A stretch of DNA of 64,000 nt from Rhizomucor pusillus (GCA_900175165.2 FWWN02000619.1:81464-145463), one strand, 5' to 3'. Shown: positions 11,736 through 24,632, counted from the stretch's first letter. Numbers and translations are program-made. Notes: a model not told the origin generated them from the sequence alone.

Positions 11736-12774
11736 TTACAAAGAGGCGTTGCAACCAAGATGCTTGATAAAGAACGAGTAGATACGGTTCCAAGCAGTGT
11801 CGCGAACGGCCTGCTCAGCGGACACGGGCTCGATGGACTTGTCGACGAAACCGAGTTCCTTGCGCTTTTCGATCGACCAGTCGTCGTCGTTGAGGAAAGC
11901 ATGTCCCTGCTCGGGGTAGCGATAGATGGTCACATCCGAGGCATTCTTGAGCTTGGCTTCCAATGCATCGGCTAACATAGACTTTTAGTTAACGACAACC
12001 TCGTTCGCTTAAAAGCACATAGATAAGGGCACAAAAACATACCAGCAGCAGGATCACTGAAGCCTGCCATGCTATCCTTGCCACCAAAGTGGCCTTGCAC
12101 AGCGGTTGCATTGGTGATCTTTGTCACGTCGAACGCGTCAGCCGATGGAGTACCGTAGCACGTGACAGCAGCTTGCAATGGCTGTTCTGTATCAGCGAGA
12201 ACAGTAGCAAGTACCAGAGAGAGTGCACCGCCCATGCAGAATCCAATAGCACCGAGCTTGCTGCATCCAAAGTATTAGCATCATCAAAAACAGCCAACTA
12301 GAAAAAGAAAAAAAGAAAATAGAGATAGCTTGCCTGTACCCCTGCTTGCGCAAATGTTCAGCAAGTTGCTTCATTTCCTTGGCAGCTACCTGCCAGTCCA
12401 AGTTGGACATCAAGTGGCTAGCTTCCTAGATACAATGGTTTTAGTCTGCGTGCATTGTCGTGAATCGAAATACATAGCAACCACGCGCACCTCAGCGGTC
12501 AAACCGATCTTGCCCTTGTACAAGTCAGGAATAAAGGTGTGTGCACCAGTGTTGTTAGCGATTCTCTGGCCGTGGTTCTTGATGGTGTCATTGATACCCC
12601 ACCATTCCTGCAGAACCTGTTTATCGCGAGCGCGGATGTCAAAACGGGCCGCGCTTCTTTTTTATTTTGAAACGGGTACAAAGCACTACTTACAATAATA
12701 GCAGCACCGTCGAGCTTCTTGGCAGGACCTTGGGGCTCAAAGGAGTAGATCTTGAAGGGCAATTCACTGGACAT
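11736..12774 (-). CDS. Dienelactone hydrolase family protein
   Basis: Five exons: 12694..12774, 12491..12616, 12334..12425, 12043..12260, 11736..11971 (250 aa). The alpha/beta-hydrolase features are AAIIVLQEWWGIN near the N-terminus, the nucleophile elbow GFCMGG (catalytic Cys), an acid region after VQGHFGGKD and the His in YPEQGHAFLN. This fits the dienelactone hydrolase/carboxymethylenebutenolidase family, which hydrolyses cyclic ester dienelactones; the real substrate in fungi is usually unknown. The third intron is ambiguous. A GC donor (GGGTACAG|GCAAGC) yields KQGYSKLGAIGF, which resembles relatives, while a GT donor 6 nt upstream yields KQGKLGAIGF (248 aa). Both keep frame. Confidence 0.87.
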
Positions 12775-13281
12775 GGCGGCTGTGTGTACTATATGCGTGT
12801 GAAGCAAGAGTTCCAAGTCTCGGACCTTGCCTTTTCTTGACGCTCTAACGATTTCTCCGCACACTGCATGTAGAACAGGATCGAAGTTTTTCGCGGATCT
12901 GTCTCACCAATTACCACAGCTTCGCGCATATCATATCTGTATCTATTACGGATGACGGGCTTACTGCAAATATTTTGATTTCCATATTCAAATGTCAGTT
13001 AAATAGCATTAGCCTAGGTCGTTGACTTCTTAATCTGGCGTTTCCAGTTAAGTAAGCGAGAACTAGCGGATAATAGAATCCCCGCATTCGTACTAATCGC
13101 ACTGTAATTTCGTTTTGCTCACTTGATAGGCACGGTAATCAATAATAATACAGAACAATGCGCATTTTGGGTCCCAGGCGTATTCTTCTTTTTGTATGAT
13201 GCCTATTTAAGGTGCAACAAGAAGTCAGCACCGGTTCTATTAAAGGACAAAACAAGAATGGCAAAAATGTCTATAGAGATT
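12775..13281. other. Intergenic upstream of the dienelactone hydrolase gene
   Basis: About 500 bp holding the promoter of the minus-strand hydrolase. No convincing coding frame, repeat or RNA was recognised. It passes into the retrotransposon relic. Confidence 0.3.
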
Positions 13282-13660
13282 TCAGGGATAAGTTTCTCGA
13301 GCTAATCTGTCAATATGCGCTATGGCTTTCTCGGCCACAAGTTTCGGGTAGAAAGGCCTGTCATCAAAGACAGATTGCCAATGGGCGTACCAAAGGGCGA
13401 GGACGAGGCAGGCATGTAGGTGATAAATATTTAATTCGGACAGTTCACTGTTGATGCGCAATCGGAATTGGGGCGCGTCCAGACGAAGGATCTTCGGCGG
13501 CGAGGCAGTGGATTTACAAGCATCATAGGCCACGGATAAACATCCAAACTGTCAATTTAGGTCCGCAGCTCCGTAGGAAATCATATTGAGATTCGTATTC
13601 ACCGCAGAGTGGGCAGGCAGGATCAGGAATCTTGGACAGGATTAAGGAGTGTAGTCTATC
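13282..13660 (-). mobile_element. Decayed C-terminal fragment of a non-LTR retrotransposon ORF
   Basis: Minus-strand conceptual translation from about 13660 gives RLHSLILSKIPDPACPLCGE followed by YESQYDFLRSC, a zinc-knuckle-like CxxC...C block. After one frame change it continues as LRLDAPQFRLRINSELSELN and LALWYAHWQSVFDDRPFYP. This order (CPLCG, then a helix with ALWxxHWxxxFDxxPF) is what follows the reverse transcriptase domain in LINE-type elements of mucoralean fungi. No RT domain, target-site duplication or poly(A) tail was seen. The frame is interrupted by at least one shift and a stop, so it is a dead 5'-truncated and decayed copy. Assigned from pattern memory, not a database match. 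Confidence 0.5.
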
Positions 13661-14491
13661 ATTGGGTCATAATGATATCGTGATTGACGCCGGGCTGTGA
13701 TATATGATAGAATTCTGTCGAAGTACCTACATCTATGCCACTTGTTGAATAATATCTTTGATATGTGGTCTTTTTGTTGTCCCATTGACTGGGGTAAAAT
13801 ACGGCGCACTCGCGGGATCCAGGAGCTGCTTCATCAACCTGTCTAGTTATTATCACTGGCGGATACGACATTTAGGAAAATTCAGTTTCCTGGCCAAGAA
13901 AACTAATTTGAGTTCAATTGATTGCAAAAAAAAAGATTTACATGTAAATTTCATCACTTGTACGGTTATCAACACGAAGACATTATTTTCAGTTAGAAGC
14001 CACGCGACTCATTCGAAGCGGCTGTACTCTGAGACGCTGCCCGTAGACTTTCCCATACAGTTGAGATACCAAAATATCAGACTTTTTCATTTAATACAGC
14101 CTTCTACTGTATGATGCTGCGCAGTATTTCTTACCGAGAAGCAAAGTGATTAAACTTACATAGCAGCCATTAACGTTCTATTATAATTAGATCCCTGTAG
14201 TCAATAATTCGAAGCGGTCTCGATAAGCAGGAATGATGTTAGACATATAGTAGATGCATACTATTTATGGACGCATGACTATAACAAAGAGCGATTTACG
14301 GTTTGGATGTGTTTTATTACATACATTTATTTATCCTCTCTGTCTCTCGCAAGGTTTATATGGACATTGTAGACCTATGACGGAAGTCGACGAAATAGGA
14401 AAGTTCAGTCACGGCTTGCGGGTTGTTTGCCGGGGCGGTGTATAAGATTATTGTATAGATTTTCCCTTCCTCCTTTGACCCAGAAATAACG
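13661..14491. other. Intergenic, upstream of the QCR10-like gene
   Basis: About 830 bp of AT-rich sequence. It may include more decayed element sequence next to the relic, but no further domain could be read. The last 100 bp hold the promoter of the small respiratory gene. Confidence 0.3.
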
Positions 14492-14795
14492 ATGCCCGTT
14501 TCCAAGATCGTCGCTACTCCCCACCTCGGCTTCATTACTCCTGAAAAGTTCTTGCGCACGTAAGTTTATTTGTGTTTCGGGAAGGCAAGGAGAGAAGAAG
14601 CGCTGGTCCCGCTCACAGACAATTTCGGCGTGCAACAAAAGTGCTCCTAGCCTCGCCATTTGGGGTGCCGCGGCTGGTACTGCCCTTGCTCTTCTCGGCT
14701 CTGACGTTCCCTTGGTCAAGAAGGATATCTTGAGCAAGTTGCCCGTGCTCGGATCGCACTTTGCTGTTCCTGAGCCCGCCCAGGACGAAGAATAA
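14492..14795 (+). CDS. Cytochrome bc1 complex small subunit, QCR10-like
   Basis: Two exons, 14492..14559 and 14642..14795, give 73 aa. The N-terminus MPVSKIVATPHLGFITPEKF is followed by SLAIWGAAAGTALALLGSDV, a single membrane helix, then PLVKKDILSKLPVLGSHF. Fungal Qcr10 (UQCR11 counterpart) has the same layout: short matrix N-terminus, W-G-x(2)-[AT]-G helix, then VPxxxKDIL.K.P..G.YF. The known role is peripheral stabilisation of respiratory complex III in the inner mitochondrial membrane. The family is short and divergent, so the call is moderate. The tail PEPAQDEE is acidic. Confidence 0.65.
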
Positions 14796-15250
14796 ATGAA
14801 ATAGGTAAATAACGAAGCAGCTGCAGCTGCAGCAACGCGTTCAAGGAGGAGGAGAACTCAATCGACATTTGTTATTGATGTTGTCTAGAACCATTGGTCA
14901 TTTGCAGATATATACACGCTCACGAAACAGCAGCCATGCACGAATAATATCAAGAAATAAAAATAACACACTCTCCTTGTCTCTCTCACTCACACACTCG
15001 TACACCGTTTTTCCTCAACGTGGCATGCATGAGGAGAAGCGCCATTGAAGATATTTTAGGCAAAAATGAGGTCGCCTCCGTCTTTTTCTTTTTTAAATCT
15101 ATTAATAATGTGAGGCGATCGTCCTTGGCCTGCACGAGGAATCTACAACAACTCGTCGCTTTTGCTCTTATACGATTATTACACTTTCCCTCTTTTTTAT
15201 TACTTTCTCTATCTTGTTTCCCTTTCCCTGCTCTTCCCTATTCGAACGTA
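14796..15250. other. Intergenic, QCR10-like 3' flank and GH16 promoter
   Basis: About 455 bp. An AATAAA polyadenylation-like signal lies at 14956..14961, about 160 nt after the QCR10-like stop. A pyrimidine-rich leader (15190..15245) precedes the GH16 start. The open frame extending upstream of the GH16 ATG (from 15020) lacks protein-like character and was not included. Confidence 0.4.
14956..14961 (+). terminator. AATAAA polyadenylation-like signal
   Basis: Canonical hexamer in the 3' flank of the QCR10-like gene. In fungi the hexamer is only loosely required, so this is a plausible site, not proof of the mRNA end. Confidence 0.35.
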
Positions 15251-16489
15251 ATGAGACCATTTTCTGCAATTATTGTGCTCTACCTGGCCGCGCTCCTGGC
15301 TTGTCCATCCTCCCTAGCTGCGACCGTAAAGCGGGAAGATGACGAGGAGAAGAAAATGACATGCCGCAACACACACACCGTCTTCTCCGAGAACACAGAC
15401 GGATGGAAAGCTTACGGCAGCCCAAAGGGAACGTTTGAACTGACAAGTGACGGATTGGAAATGAGGCTTTTGAAGCCTGAAAAGCCCGTTGAACGTCTCA
15501 TCGACAAGGAAACGGGTATAAATACCTTGCTTTTTCTTGGTGGATTATTTAAATAATTCGTGATATGTTTGCAGAGCTACCCTACAACAGCGATGCTGGT
15601 GTTGGTCCGACGTTCAACTCGACTACATACATGCACTATGGCAAATTTACAGCTGTAGCCAAAGCAGCACCCAAAGGAGGAGCTGTCACCGCGTTTATCC
15701 TGATAGCTGACAACCGCGACGAGATCGATTTTGAGTTTACAGGGGGTAAGGATTATTGCTCGTATACGCTTCATCCCAAAACTTACGTTAACATATTGTG
15801 CGGGGACTTTGGGTAGGAGCGCCACACACTGCTCAGTAAGTGCACAGACACCCAGTGGAAGAAAGAGATCTACATGCATGATACTTACAACGCGTGCTTC
15901 TAGGACCAATTTCTTCTGGGGAGAACGTCCAGAGTACACTGTAAACGGAGCATCCCACCAGGTTCCAGGAGGTTCCGTCTACGATGAATTCCATACATAC
16001 ACAATCCACTGGTAAATATGTAGAGGTTGGATGCTAATGTATATGGAGGAAAATTCATGCAAAGATAAATGCTTGCAGGACTCCGGAACGTATTGTGTGG
16101 TACATTGACGACAAACAAGTTCGGATCCAAGAGAAAAAGAAGACATGCAAAGATGGTGTTTGCAAGTATCCATCGCATCCAGCGTGAGTTTTCTCGTGCC
16201 TTCAGAGATAGACAAAAAATGCTCACATGCAAAGGGAAATATTTCGTTGTTCTCTAACAGTCGCGTCCAAGTCGGCTTGTGGGATGGCAGCTTTGAATAC
16301 GGCACTGCAGAGTGGGCCAAAGGTCCCATCGATGTGAGTTATGCAAATAATATATATGCATACAGAGTCCAGCACACTGATCACTCGAAAATGGCTATCA
16401 CATAGTGGGATGGCGTGAAGCATATTTCAGCGTATTTAAAGGAAGTACGCATTGAATGCGACCCGGACTATAACGAAATAGTTGAATGA
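15251..16489 (+). CDS. Secreted GH16 (Crh-type) glucan/chitin transglycosylase, with possible UGA read-through
   Basis: Seven exons: 15251..15515, 15575..15745, 15817..15835, 15904..16011, 16079..16183, 16261..16333, 16406..16489 (274 aa to the first stop). A signal peptide (MRPFSAIIVLYLAALLACPS) precedes a GH16 jelly-roll domain. The catalytic motif is DEIDFEF at residues 137-143, with nucleophile E138 and acid/base E142. Later blocks QTNFFWGE, DEFHTYTIHWTPERIVWYID and VQVGLWDGSFEYGTAEWAKG match Crh-family proteins, which link chitin to beta-glucan in the wall. Exon 3 is a 19-nt micro-exon. The coding frame ends TGA CTA, and the same frame stays open for 77 more codons to 16723, encoding a Ser/Pro-rich linker and a GPI-signal-like tail. 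Many Crh enzymes are GPI-anchored. Substrate is inferred from the family. Confidence 0.85.
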
Positions 16490-16492
16490 CTA
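16487..16492 (+). promoter_or_regulatory. UGA-CUA stop-codon read-through context
   Basis: The first stop of the GH16 gene is TGA at 16487..16489, directly followed by CTA. UGA CUA is the known high-read-through context in fungi and animals (used for peroxisomal isoforms of glycolytic enzymes in fungi). Here it is followed by C rather than the optimal G. The frame downstream remains open to 16723. Confidence 0.6.
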
Positions 16493-16723
16493 CCGGGGGA
16501 TACGGATCCCCTCACGACCTCTCCAGAAAGCGTGCCTCTAGATCCGTCAAATCCTACCATCTGGCGACCCAGACACCCAGTTGATGATAAACCAAAGTTA
16601 CACCCCTCTCCATCTTCCAATGCTGCAGTGTTCCCACCTTTATTTACTATTCCTAACATTCTAGCTGCTCTAGTGCCCCACTTTGCTGTTGCTGCTCTTC
16701 TTTCATATCTTCTAAATTTATGA
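16490..16723 (+). other. In-frame read-through extension of GH16: Ser/Pro linker plus GPI-like signal
   Basis: Seventy-seven sense codons after the TGA, in the same frame, then a second TGA at 16721..16723. The segment begins LPGDTDPLTTSPESVPLDPS, has a Pro-rich stretch, then small residues SSNAA (a plausible GPI attachment site), a spacer, and a hydrophobic end ILAALVPHFAVAALLSYLL. This is the layout of a GPI-anchor signal. Splicing from a GT just before the TGA to either available AG (16526 or 16530) shifts frame and soon meets a stop, so splicing does not restore the junction. A recent nonsense mutation is the main alternative. Confidence 0.55.
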
Positions 16724-16784
16724 CAGTATCCCCCCTTCAAAAATGTTGAGTTTCTTGGTTTTAGCTGCTTTCGAAATGGGACAG

Positions 16785-16821
16785 AAAGAGAGAGAGAGAG
16801 CGCGAACACACACACACACAC
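16785..16821. repeat. Adjacent (GA)n and (CA)n microsatellites
   Basis: A GA run at about 16785..16800 is followed by a CA run at about 16806..16821 in the region between GH16 and the PH-domain gene. It is probably length-variable between strains. Confidence 0.8.
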
Positions 16822-16920
16822 GAGAGACTGGCAAGTCTTGATCCACCAAAAGGGAAAAGAAAGGAATTCTTCAAGAAATGTTGCTGCGTTTTGCTGTGTT
16901 GTCTCCCCATCTGTATACTC

Positions 16921-17010
16921 TTCTCTTCCTCTCTTTTTCTTTCTTTCTTTCTTTCTTTCTGTGATATTTATCTTACTCTACTCTCTTTCCCTTTCTCTCT
17001 CTCTTTCATT
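16921..17010 (+). repeat. Pyrimidine tract with (CTTT)n in the leader of the PH-domain gene
   Basis: A long CT-rich run, including CTTT repeats at about 16934..16960 and CT repeats near 16995..17006, lies just upstream of ATG 17030. It ends in CAAACAG, an acceptor-like sequence. It resembles CT-rich promoter/leader tracts of fungi and may also flank a 5'-UTR intron. The open frame that translates it into a hydrophobic peptide is an artefact of the repeat. Confidence 0.6.
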
Positions 17011-17029
17011 TTACATTTTCCAAACAGCG

Positions 17030-19340
17030 ATGTATTCAGCCGCAAACTGGAAGACATCGCTGACGCGTGTGGTTACACACCATGACTCCCAGCGTCGCAT
17101 CGCACCCACCGTGGATGAAAAGAAACCTCTAAAGCAACCGCCAGCATCCCTGGTGAAGCAGCGTGTGCTGCAGTATTTTGCCAAAGCTGTGCGTTCTCCG
17201 TTGTCCCACCAGGAACTTGCCAGCGTTCCAAATCTGGCTGATGGTGGTGGCAGGCGCGAAAGCAGTAAGAAACAAGACAACAGTAACGACAGCGAAGAAG
17301 AAGATGATGACGACAGCGACGCAGCACCGATCACACCGCCGCAGCGAGCAGTGACAAGGGATAAATCTGGACAAGGAGCGGCGTTCATGTTCCAGCCATG
17401 GATGCAACGCTCTGCGTCCTCGCCTCACAATCCTATCACTAGTCAGGGCCAGTTGCAGCTTAAAAAGGCAATGACCTGGCTAGGAAGACCTATCCATCAA
17501 CTCTCAGGTCGCCGGCGAGCGCCTGGAAGCTTGCCCCTACGCTCTGTACTTTCAACATCCGTGCGTAGCATGTTGCATAAATATCAAGCACGCCGTTCAC
17601 CTGTTACTGAAGACTTTATCGCCAGTAGCAGCAGTAGCAGTAACAGTAGCAACAGTGACGAAGAATATACAGAAGATGACGATGAACCCGAGGACGACAG
17701 CGATGAAGAGGACGTAGAAGAATTGGAACAAGTCAAGACAAAACAAGTACCACAAGGCAAAGTAAAAGATATAATCAGTGAACACATAGAAGAAGGAAAA
17801 GAGGATAAGAAGGAAGAGGGAGGAGAAACAGAGGATGACGATGATGATATTAGCACGATAGCAGATGGACGCACTGCTTTTGACTGTGATCAGGAACACC
17901 GGCCCAATATCTCGCCTCTCAAAGCTTCGCCTCAATCGCCCAAGGAACTACTCTCTGGACGGACAATGCACTGCAAAGGTATATATATATACTCATTCGG
18001 TTTTTGAGTGAAAACAGGGTTTTTGACCAAACCGATGACATTTCACAGTTTTGCAAGTCACCAACCTAGCATCTTCTAAAGGTGAAATGATAATGCATAT
18101 CTTTCTAGTAGAAAGTAACGACTAATTTTTTTGCTTCAGAGCATGATTATGAACTGGATATAAGAGTAAACGATGTCAGCAAAGCATTGCTGCGAGGCAC
18201 CATGGCTGGAACAAAGACGACACGATGTTTGGCACCTCCAAACCAGTCCATTATCTTGTAAGCTTTTTTTCCATCATTTTCCATTACTAGTTGTATATTA
18301 CAAGCGATAGCAGTGGCATTGCTCATTCCAGCTCAAGTGATGCAGAAGATCCTTTTGAACTAGCGCTCGTCGTAGCTATCAAGCCCAAGCCAGGCATAAT
18401 GAAGACAATGGCGCGCGCCGTGCGAGGTATGGCCGGTCCGCAAGAGAAACTCTTGCCAGCTGCGCCCGTCGTTGTTGGCATTGCCAGATTATCATCGTCG
18501 GATAATCCTCAGCTATCTTCGTGGCGACGAGAGATACGACGCTACCGGCTAGCAAATCCGAATAACGTGAAAGGCTGGGTCATTGACGTAACCGTAGAAA
18601 CGAGCCTGGAGGACGTGCAACCGACTGATACTGCTACGACACGCCGGGCTCCGGCCTCGCCGGCCCAACGGGTACCATGGACCTATTACACATATATGTC
18701 CGGACTATCAAACCTTTCTGAAGAGGAGGAAGAGAACGTGCTGGATTGCAGTGTGGAAGCTCTAACGGCATCCATAACTCAATGCAGGACGGGCGGATTC
18801 TTGACGATCTATGTTCGCAACACTCGATTTCCGGTATGAAAACGAACTTCCTCGTCTGGTTTGAAAAGTGCTGACATGATATCTACAACTGTCCTTGTAG
18901 ACCTGGGAGCGTTTCTGGGTGGTGCTGCAGGATGATAGACTAGTGCTGTATAACTTTTCGTACAAGGTAAAAAACCACCAACGGGGTGTCAAAAAAACAA
19001 GGAGGCCATCCAATGGGGAAGCTGAAATCAACACCTGTTTTAGGAACAAAGGGATCCCATCGATATCGTACCCCTATTCAACCTGATTCGAGTGGCTAAA
19101 CCATCGTTTGACGATCAAGAGAATGTGTGCCTCTCCCGGACATACGGTCTGGTGCTACAATTCAGCCAGATGGCGGAGGAAACGGAGATGCAAGGCGCCG
19201 AAAACAAGATCTTTACATTCACAGACCATGCGATTGATTCGCTACACTGGCGCAGAGCACTTACTACTTATCTGCATCGTCGAACCAGTAGAGATGATGG
19301 AATGGATATGCTACCTGTAAATTCAAAGTATTTGTGGTAA
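17030..19340 (+). CDS. PH-domain protein with acidic disordered N-terminus
   Basis: Five exons: 17030..17978, 18140..18257, 18305..18833, 18901..18966, 19044..19340 (652 aa). Residues 1-310 are low-complexity, with basic patches and acidic/Ser runs (EEEDDDDSD, SSSSSSNSSNSDEEYTEDDD). A middle beta-rich region (DYELDIRVNDVSKALLRGT, PFELALVVAIKPKPG) precedes a C-terminal PH domain. That starts FLTIYVRNTRFPTWERFWVV and ends DSLHWRRALTTYL, the closing Trp helix. The order (membrane/C2-like region then PH) recalls anillin/Bud4-type cortical proteins, but no diagnostic motif confirms this. The exon 2-3 junction uses an acceptor at 18304 because the nearer AG (18290) breaks frame. A membrane-phosphoinositide role is inferred from the PH fold only. 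Confidence 0.6.
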
Positions 19341-19472
19341 AAAAATACCATTTGGTGCGGAGAAAAATTTTTGGGACATTGAAAACGGCTTGCCTGGCTT
19401 GAAACTATTGCACCTTCCCTTTTCTTTCTCTTTTTTTTTTGGAGAATCTCTTTTTTCACTGACAACTGAATT

Positions 19473-21776
<2,304 letters not shown>

Positions 21777-22230
21777 ACAAAAACGACTCTTTGACGAACG
21801 CTTTTGCCATTCATCCATGTTTTCTTTTATCCTCATTTCTGTCCTATTCAATTACAAAGCGATATACGATATGCATAGATTTCCCTTCTCTCTTTTCTTC
21901 TTTCTTTCCTTAGCTTTTCATATTTGATTTGTCTTGACATGGTTTGTTTTGGCATCATTAGTATTACTAGAATGAAACAAATGATTTGCGTTGTGAAAAG
22001 ATATTGAGCACAAACAAACAAACAAAAAGGAGGACTGTATATGTGATATTCTTCTTTGCTGCATGCTGGGATGATCGCTACTGCTTTTTCAGGGACTACA
22101 AATAGTTTTCGATCCGAATTTGCACGTTGTCTGTACCACCTAGGGCGGGCAGAAGAGTAGGCACTCTTTTGTTTTTTCCTTCTTTTTATCCTCCCCTTTG
22201 TCACACAACTCCATACACACAAGAGAACTT
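21777..22230. other. Intergenic, ded1 3' UTR and DHHC gene promoter
   Basis: About 450 bp. T-rich 3' UTR sequence follows the ded1 stop (21830..21930). A run of A/C-rich leader (22200..22228) precedes ATG 22231. No additional gene was recognised. Confidence 0.4.
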
Positions 22231-23592
22231 ATGTCGTCAGCTGGCTTGGAGCCAGGCGAGGACGCACATACAACCTTTACAGCTTCATCCATTCGTCCTT
22301 CCTTTGGTTTATACGAGATGCAACCGCACTCCTCTATCATTCATTTCGCCCATCAACTTGAACATCACGAGTCATTTGAAAATTTCGATCTCAAAACCGC
22401 ATCCTCGAAGCCGATCGAGACAAAACCTGCAGCATCAGCACCAGCAACGACGGCAACAACAACAATAACAGCAACACCTTCAAGTCCGCCTTCACCTGAA
22501 GATACCTTTAATAATAATAATACTACCACATTACCCGCACCGGTTACAACAGCAGCGGCGGGACACGTGCGCAACTATCAAGTATTCCCCGGACGCAACC
22601 GGTTCTTTTGTGGAGGCAGACTCATGACAAGCCGGGAATACTGGGCGTTTGCAGTCACATTTATTCTTCTGGTTGCTCCCTGTGTTCTTTTCGGCATCTT
22701 CACATGCCCGTTCCTTTGGTACAATATCCACCCGGCTGTGCCGATCATCTTTGCATACATGTTTTGTCTCGCTTTTGCATCAATGATCAAAACATCCTGG
22801 ACCGATCCTGGTGTAAGTTGTATATACATCCAATCAATTTATATGCGATATATCTAATATATTTTCTCTTTTGTAGATCATCCCTCGAGGTTTAGACGAT
22901 GAGAATGATGAGGACCAAGCATACCTCAAGGAGATCCAGATCAGAGATCGAAAATGGACATTAAAGTACTGCGAGACTTGCCGGATATACCGTCCACCTA
23001 GAGCAAGCCATTGCCGCCAATGTGATAACTGTGTAGGCAAGTAAAAATTTGCAAACTGGTATATGGATATATCAATTAACCTGAGATCTGCAGAAAACGA
23101 AGATCATCATTGTATATGGCTAAACAACTGCATTGGACGGCGCAACTATCGATCGTTCTTTGTGTGTATCGCAACGTCAACGCTGCTTTGTATCTATGTC
23201 ATTGCATTCTCAGTGACGCACGTCGTTCTGAGCAGCGAAGATGGCACGCTATCATTTGGAACAGCATTTGACCGCGCTCCGGTCAGTTTCTGTCTCGCCA
23301 TTGTTTGCTTTGTGTTGCTCATTATGGTCGGCGGCTTAACCACTTACCACTGCTCGCTCATCATACGCGGTGTATCTACGCACGAACAGCTTAGAGCGCA
23401 CATCATGCGTGCCAGAGATTACCCGACGAACCCATACATGTCCAAGAATCCCTTTGTTAATATCCTGCATATTCTTTGCCGACCCCAACCGAAAAGGTAC
23501 AGAAAAACAAGTTTGCTTTATTACACAATTGTGGCATTGTTTGCTAACTGGTATCAAGTTATTTACGACGCCGAAAATGGGCAGATGAGTGA
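22231..23592 (+). CDS. DHHC palmitoyltransferase, Erf2-like
   Basis: Four exons: 22231..22812, 22877..23036, 23094..23496, 23559..23592 (392 aa). A disordered Thr/Ala-rich N-terminus leads to the fungal Erf2 core: RNYQVFPGRNRFFCGGRLMT, two membrane helices, a Cys-rich domain (KYCETCRIYRPPRASHCRQC), then DHHC near residue 251 (NEDHHCIWLNNCIGRRNYRS) and two more helices. It ends PQPKSYLRRRKWADE, as in Erf2. The known role is ER/Golgi S-acylation of Ras, with Erf4 as partner in yeast. The intron at 23037..23093 has a GC donor (GTAG|GCAAGT), because the GT alternative breaks frame before the DHHC motif. The longer upstream frame starts at TTG (22198) and was not used. Confidence 0.9.
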
Positions 23593-23678
23593 AAGAAAAC
23601 AGAAAGCAGAATCAACAGTAATAATAATTATTCGTGTACAAATAAACACTTCAAGATACCCAATTTCCCATATATGCT

Positions 23679-24632
23679 TTACATGAGGATTTTCGAAAAC
23701 ATGCCTTGGCCCACGAGACTAGAAAGACCTTGGCCGAGACACTCCAACTTTAAAAAATCACGCACTTGCTCTGTAGTCATGCCCGCCACTCGTACCAACA
23801 TCCCACGGCCCTTCAAGAAGACGCTGGAGGACCACAAGAGCGGGCGCGGCCGAGCTGCCGAGAGTATTCGTTCCTTGTCGGCCTTTGCCTGGATCGCCTT
23901 AATAGATTGTTCAAACAATGGCTCGCCTGGGGCGGATACGACAATGAGGGTAGCAAAGCAAGTGTATGGCTGCAACCTTGCAGCGTACGACGTGTTATCC
24001 GGATCAAAGTTATCATCGTCTAGGACCATGTGGTCTCGCAGCACCATTTTCTGCCCGAGCTTGACATCTATGCGGCTCGAATAGTGTTGGAAAGACCAGC
24101 TTTCGCCTCTTGATAATCGGCCGCTCGTGAACCAATCAAGAAGAACGAGCTGTGAGGTATCATCTGCGAGTGTAAACGTTTGCCGTGACGAGAAGGACGA
24201 GTTGCGGAAGGAAGTCACTGGATCAGGCATAACAAGCAGCGTCGCACCCGATGCAGCGACTTTAGCGTTGATAACTTGGAGCGATGACGGCAGCCTGTGC
24301 TGAGGGGTTTTGCTGGTGTCTTTGAGTGTGCGGGTTGCCAACCATCGCTGCTGATCGGCACGATCCTTGAACACTTTGGTGTTGCCCTGCGTCATTAGCA
24401 AAAGGATCGCACGCGGCTCGACAGTTACAGAGACGTCAAACGTGTCGCCGCTCACGATGCCGCCGCCGTAACTGAGCATGTAGACGACGGCAAGTCGATC
24501 GGCGTGCCCCGTCGTGGGCACAAACTTGAGCGGATACTGCGCATGGATACGGCTGAAGCGGCTCTTTTGGTCGTAGCACTGGCATACAAGGATTCCTTTT
24601 CCTGGGGTATTTGACACAGCCGCTTGCAGCAT
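23679..24632 (-). CDS. ureD: Urease accessory protein UreD
   Basis: A single exon of 317 aa. Family features are RFSRIHAQYPLKFVPTTG near the N-terminus, VVYMLSYGGGIVSGDTFDVS, LLLMTQGNTKVFKDR, and a central VLLDWFTSGRLSRGESWSF. These match UreD/UreH, the chaperone that with UreF and UreG loads nickel into apo-urease. No urease structural gene or UreF/UreG lies in the window, as is usual in fungi where these genes are dispersed. Its stop is 86 bp from the convergent DHHC gene. TATAAATA on the minus strand at 24654..24661 lies only about 22 nt before the ATG, so the leader would be very short or the TATA unused. Absence of introns is unusual here. Confidence 0.92.
   Translation of the reverse strand: MLQAAVSNTPGKGILVCQCYDQKSRFSRIHAQYPLKFVPTTGHADRLAVVYMLSYGGGIVSGDTFDVSVTVEPRAILLLMTQGNTKVFKDRADQQRWLATRTLKDTSKTPQHRLPSSLQVINAKVAASGATLLVMPDPVTSFRNSSFSSRQTFTLADDTSQLVLLDWFTSGRLSRGESWSFQHYSSRIDVKLGQKMVLRDHMVLDDDNFDPDNTSYAARLQPYTCFATLIVVSAPGEPLFEQSIKAIQAKADKERILSAARPRPLLWSSSVFLKGRGMLVRVAGMTTEQVRDFLKLECLGQGLSSLVGQGMFSKILM

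Noticed and set aside
16487..16530. Alternative splicing that would remove the GH16 TGA
   Set aside because: The GT just before the TGA paired with either AG at 16526 or 16530 shifts the frame and soon meets a stop.
16838..17029. N-terminal hydrophobic extension of the PH-domain protein
   Set aside because: It is translated CT-repeat sequence upstream of a good ATG at 17030.
22198..22230. Upstream extension of the DHHC protein
   Set aside because: The frame begins with TTG; the first ATG is 22231.
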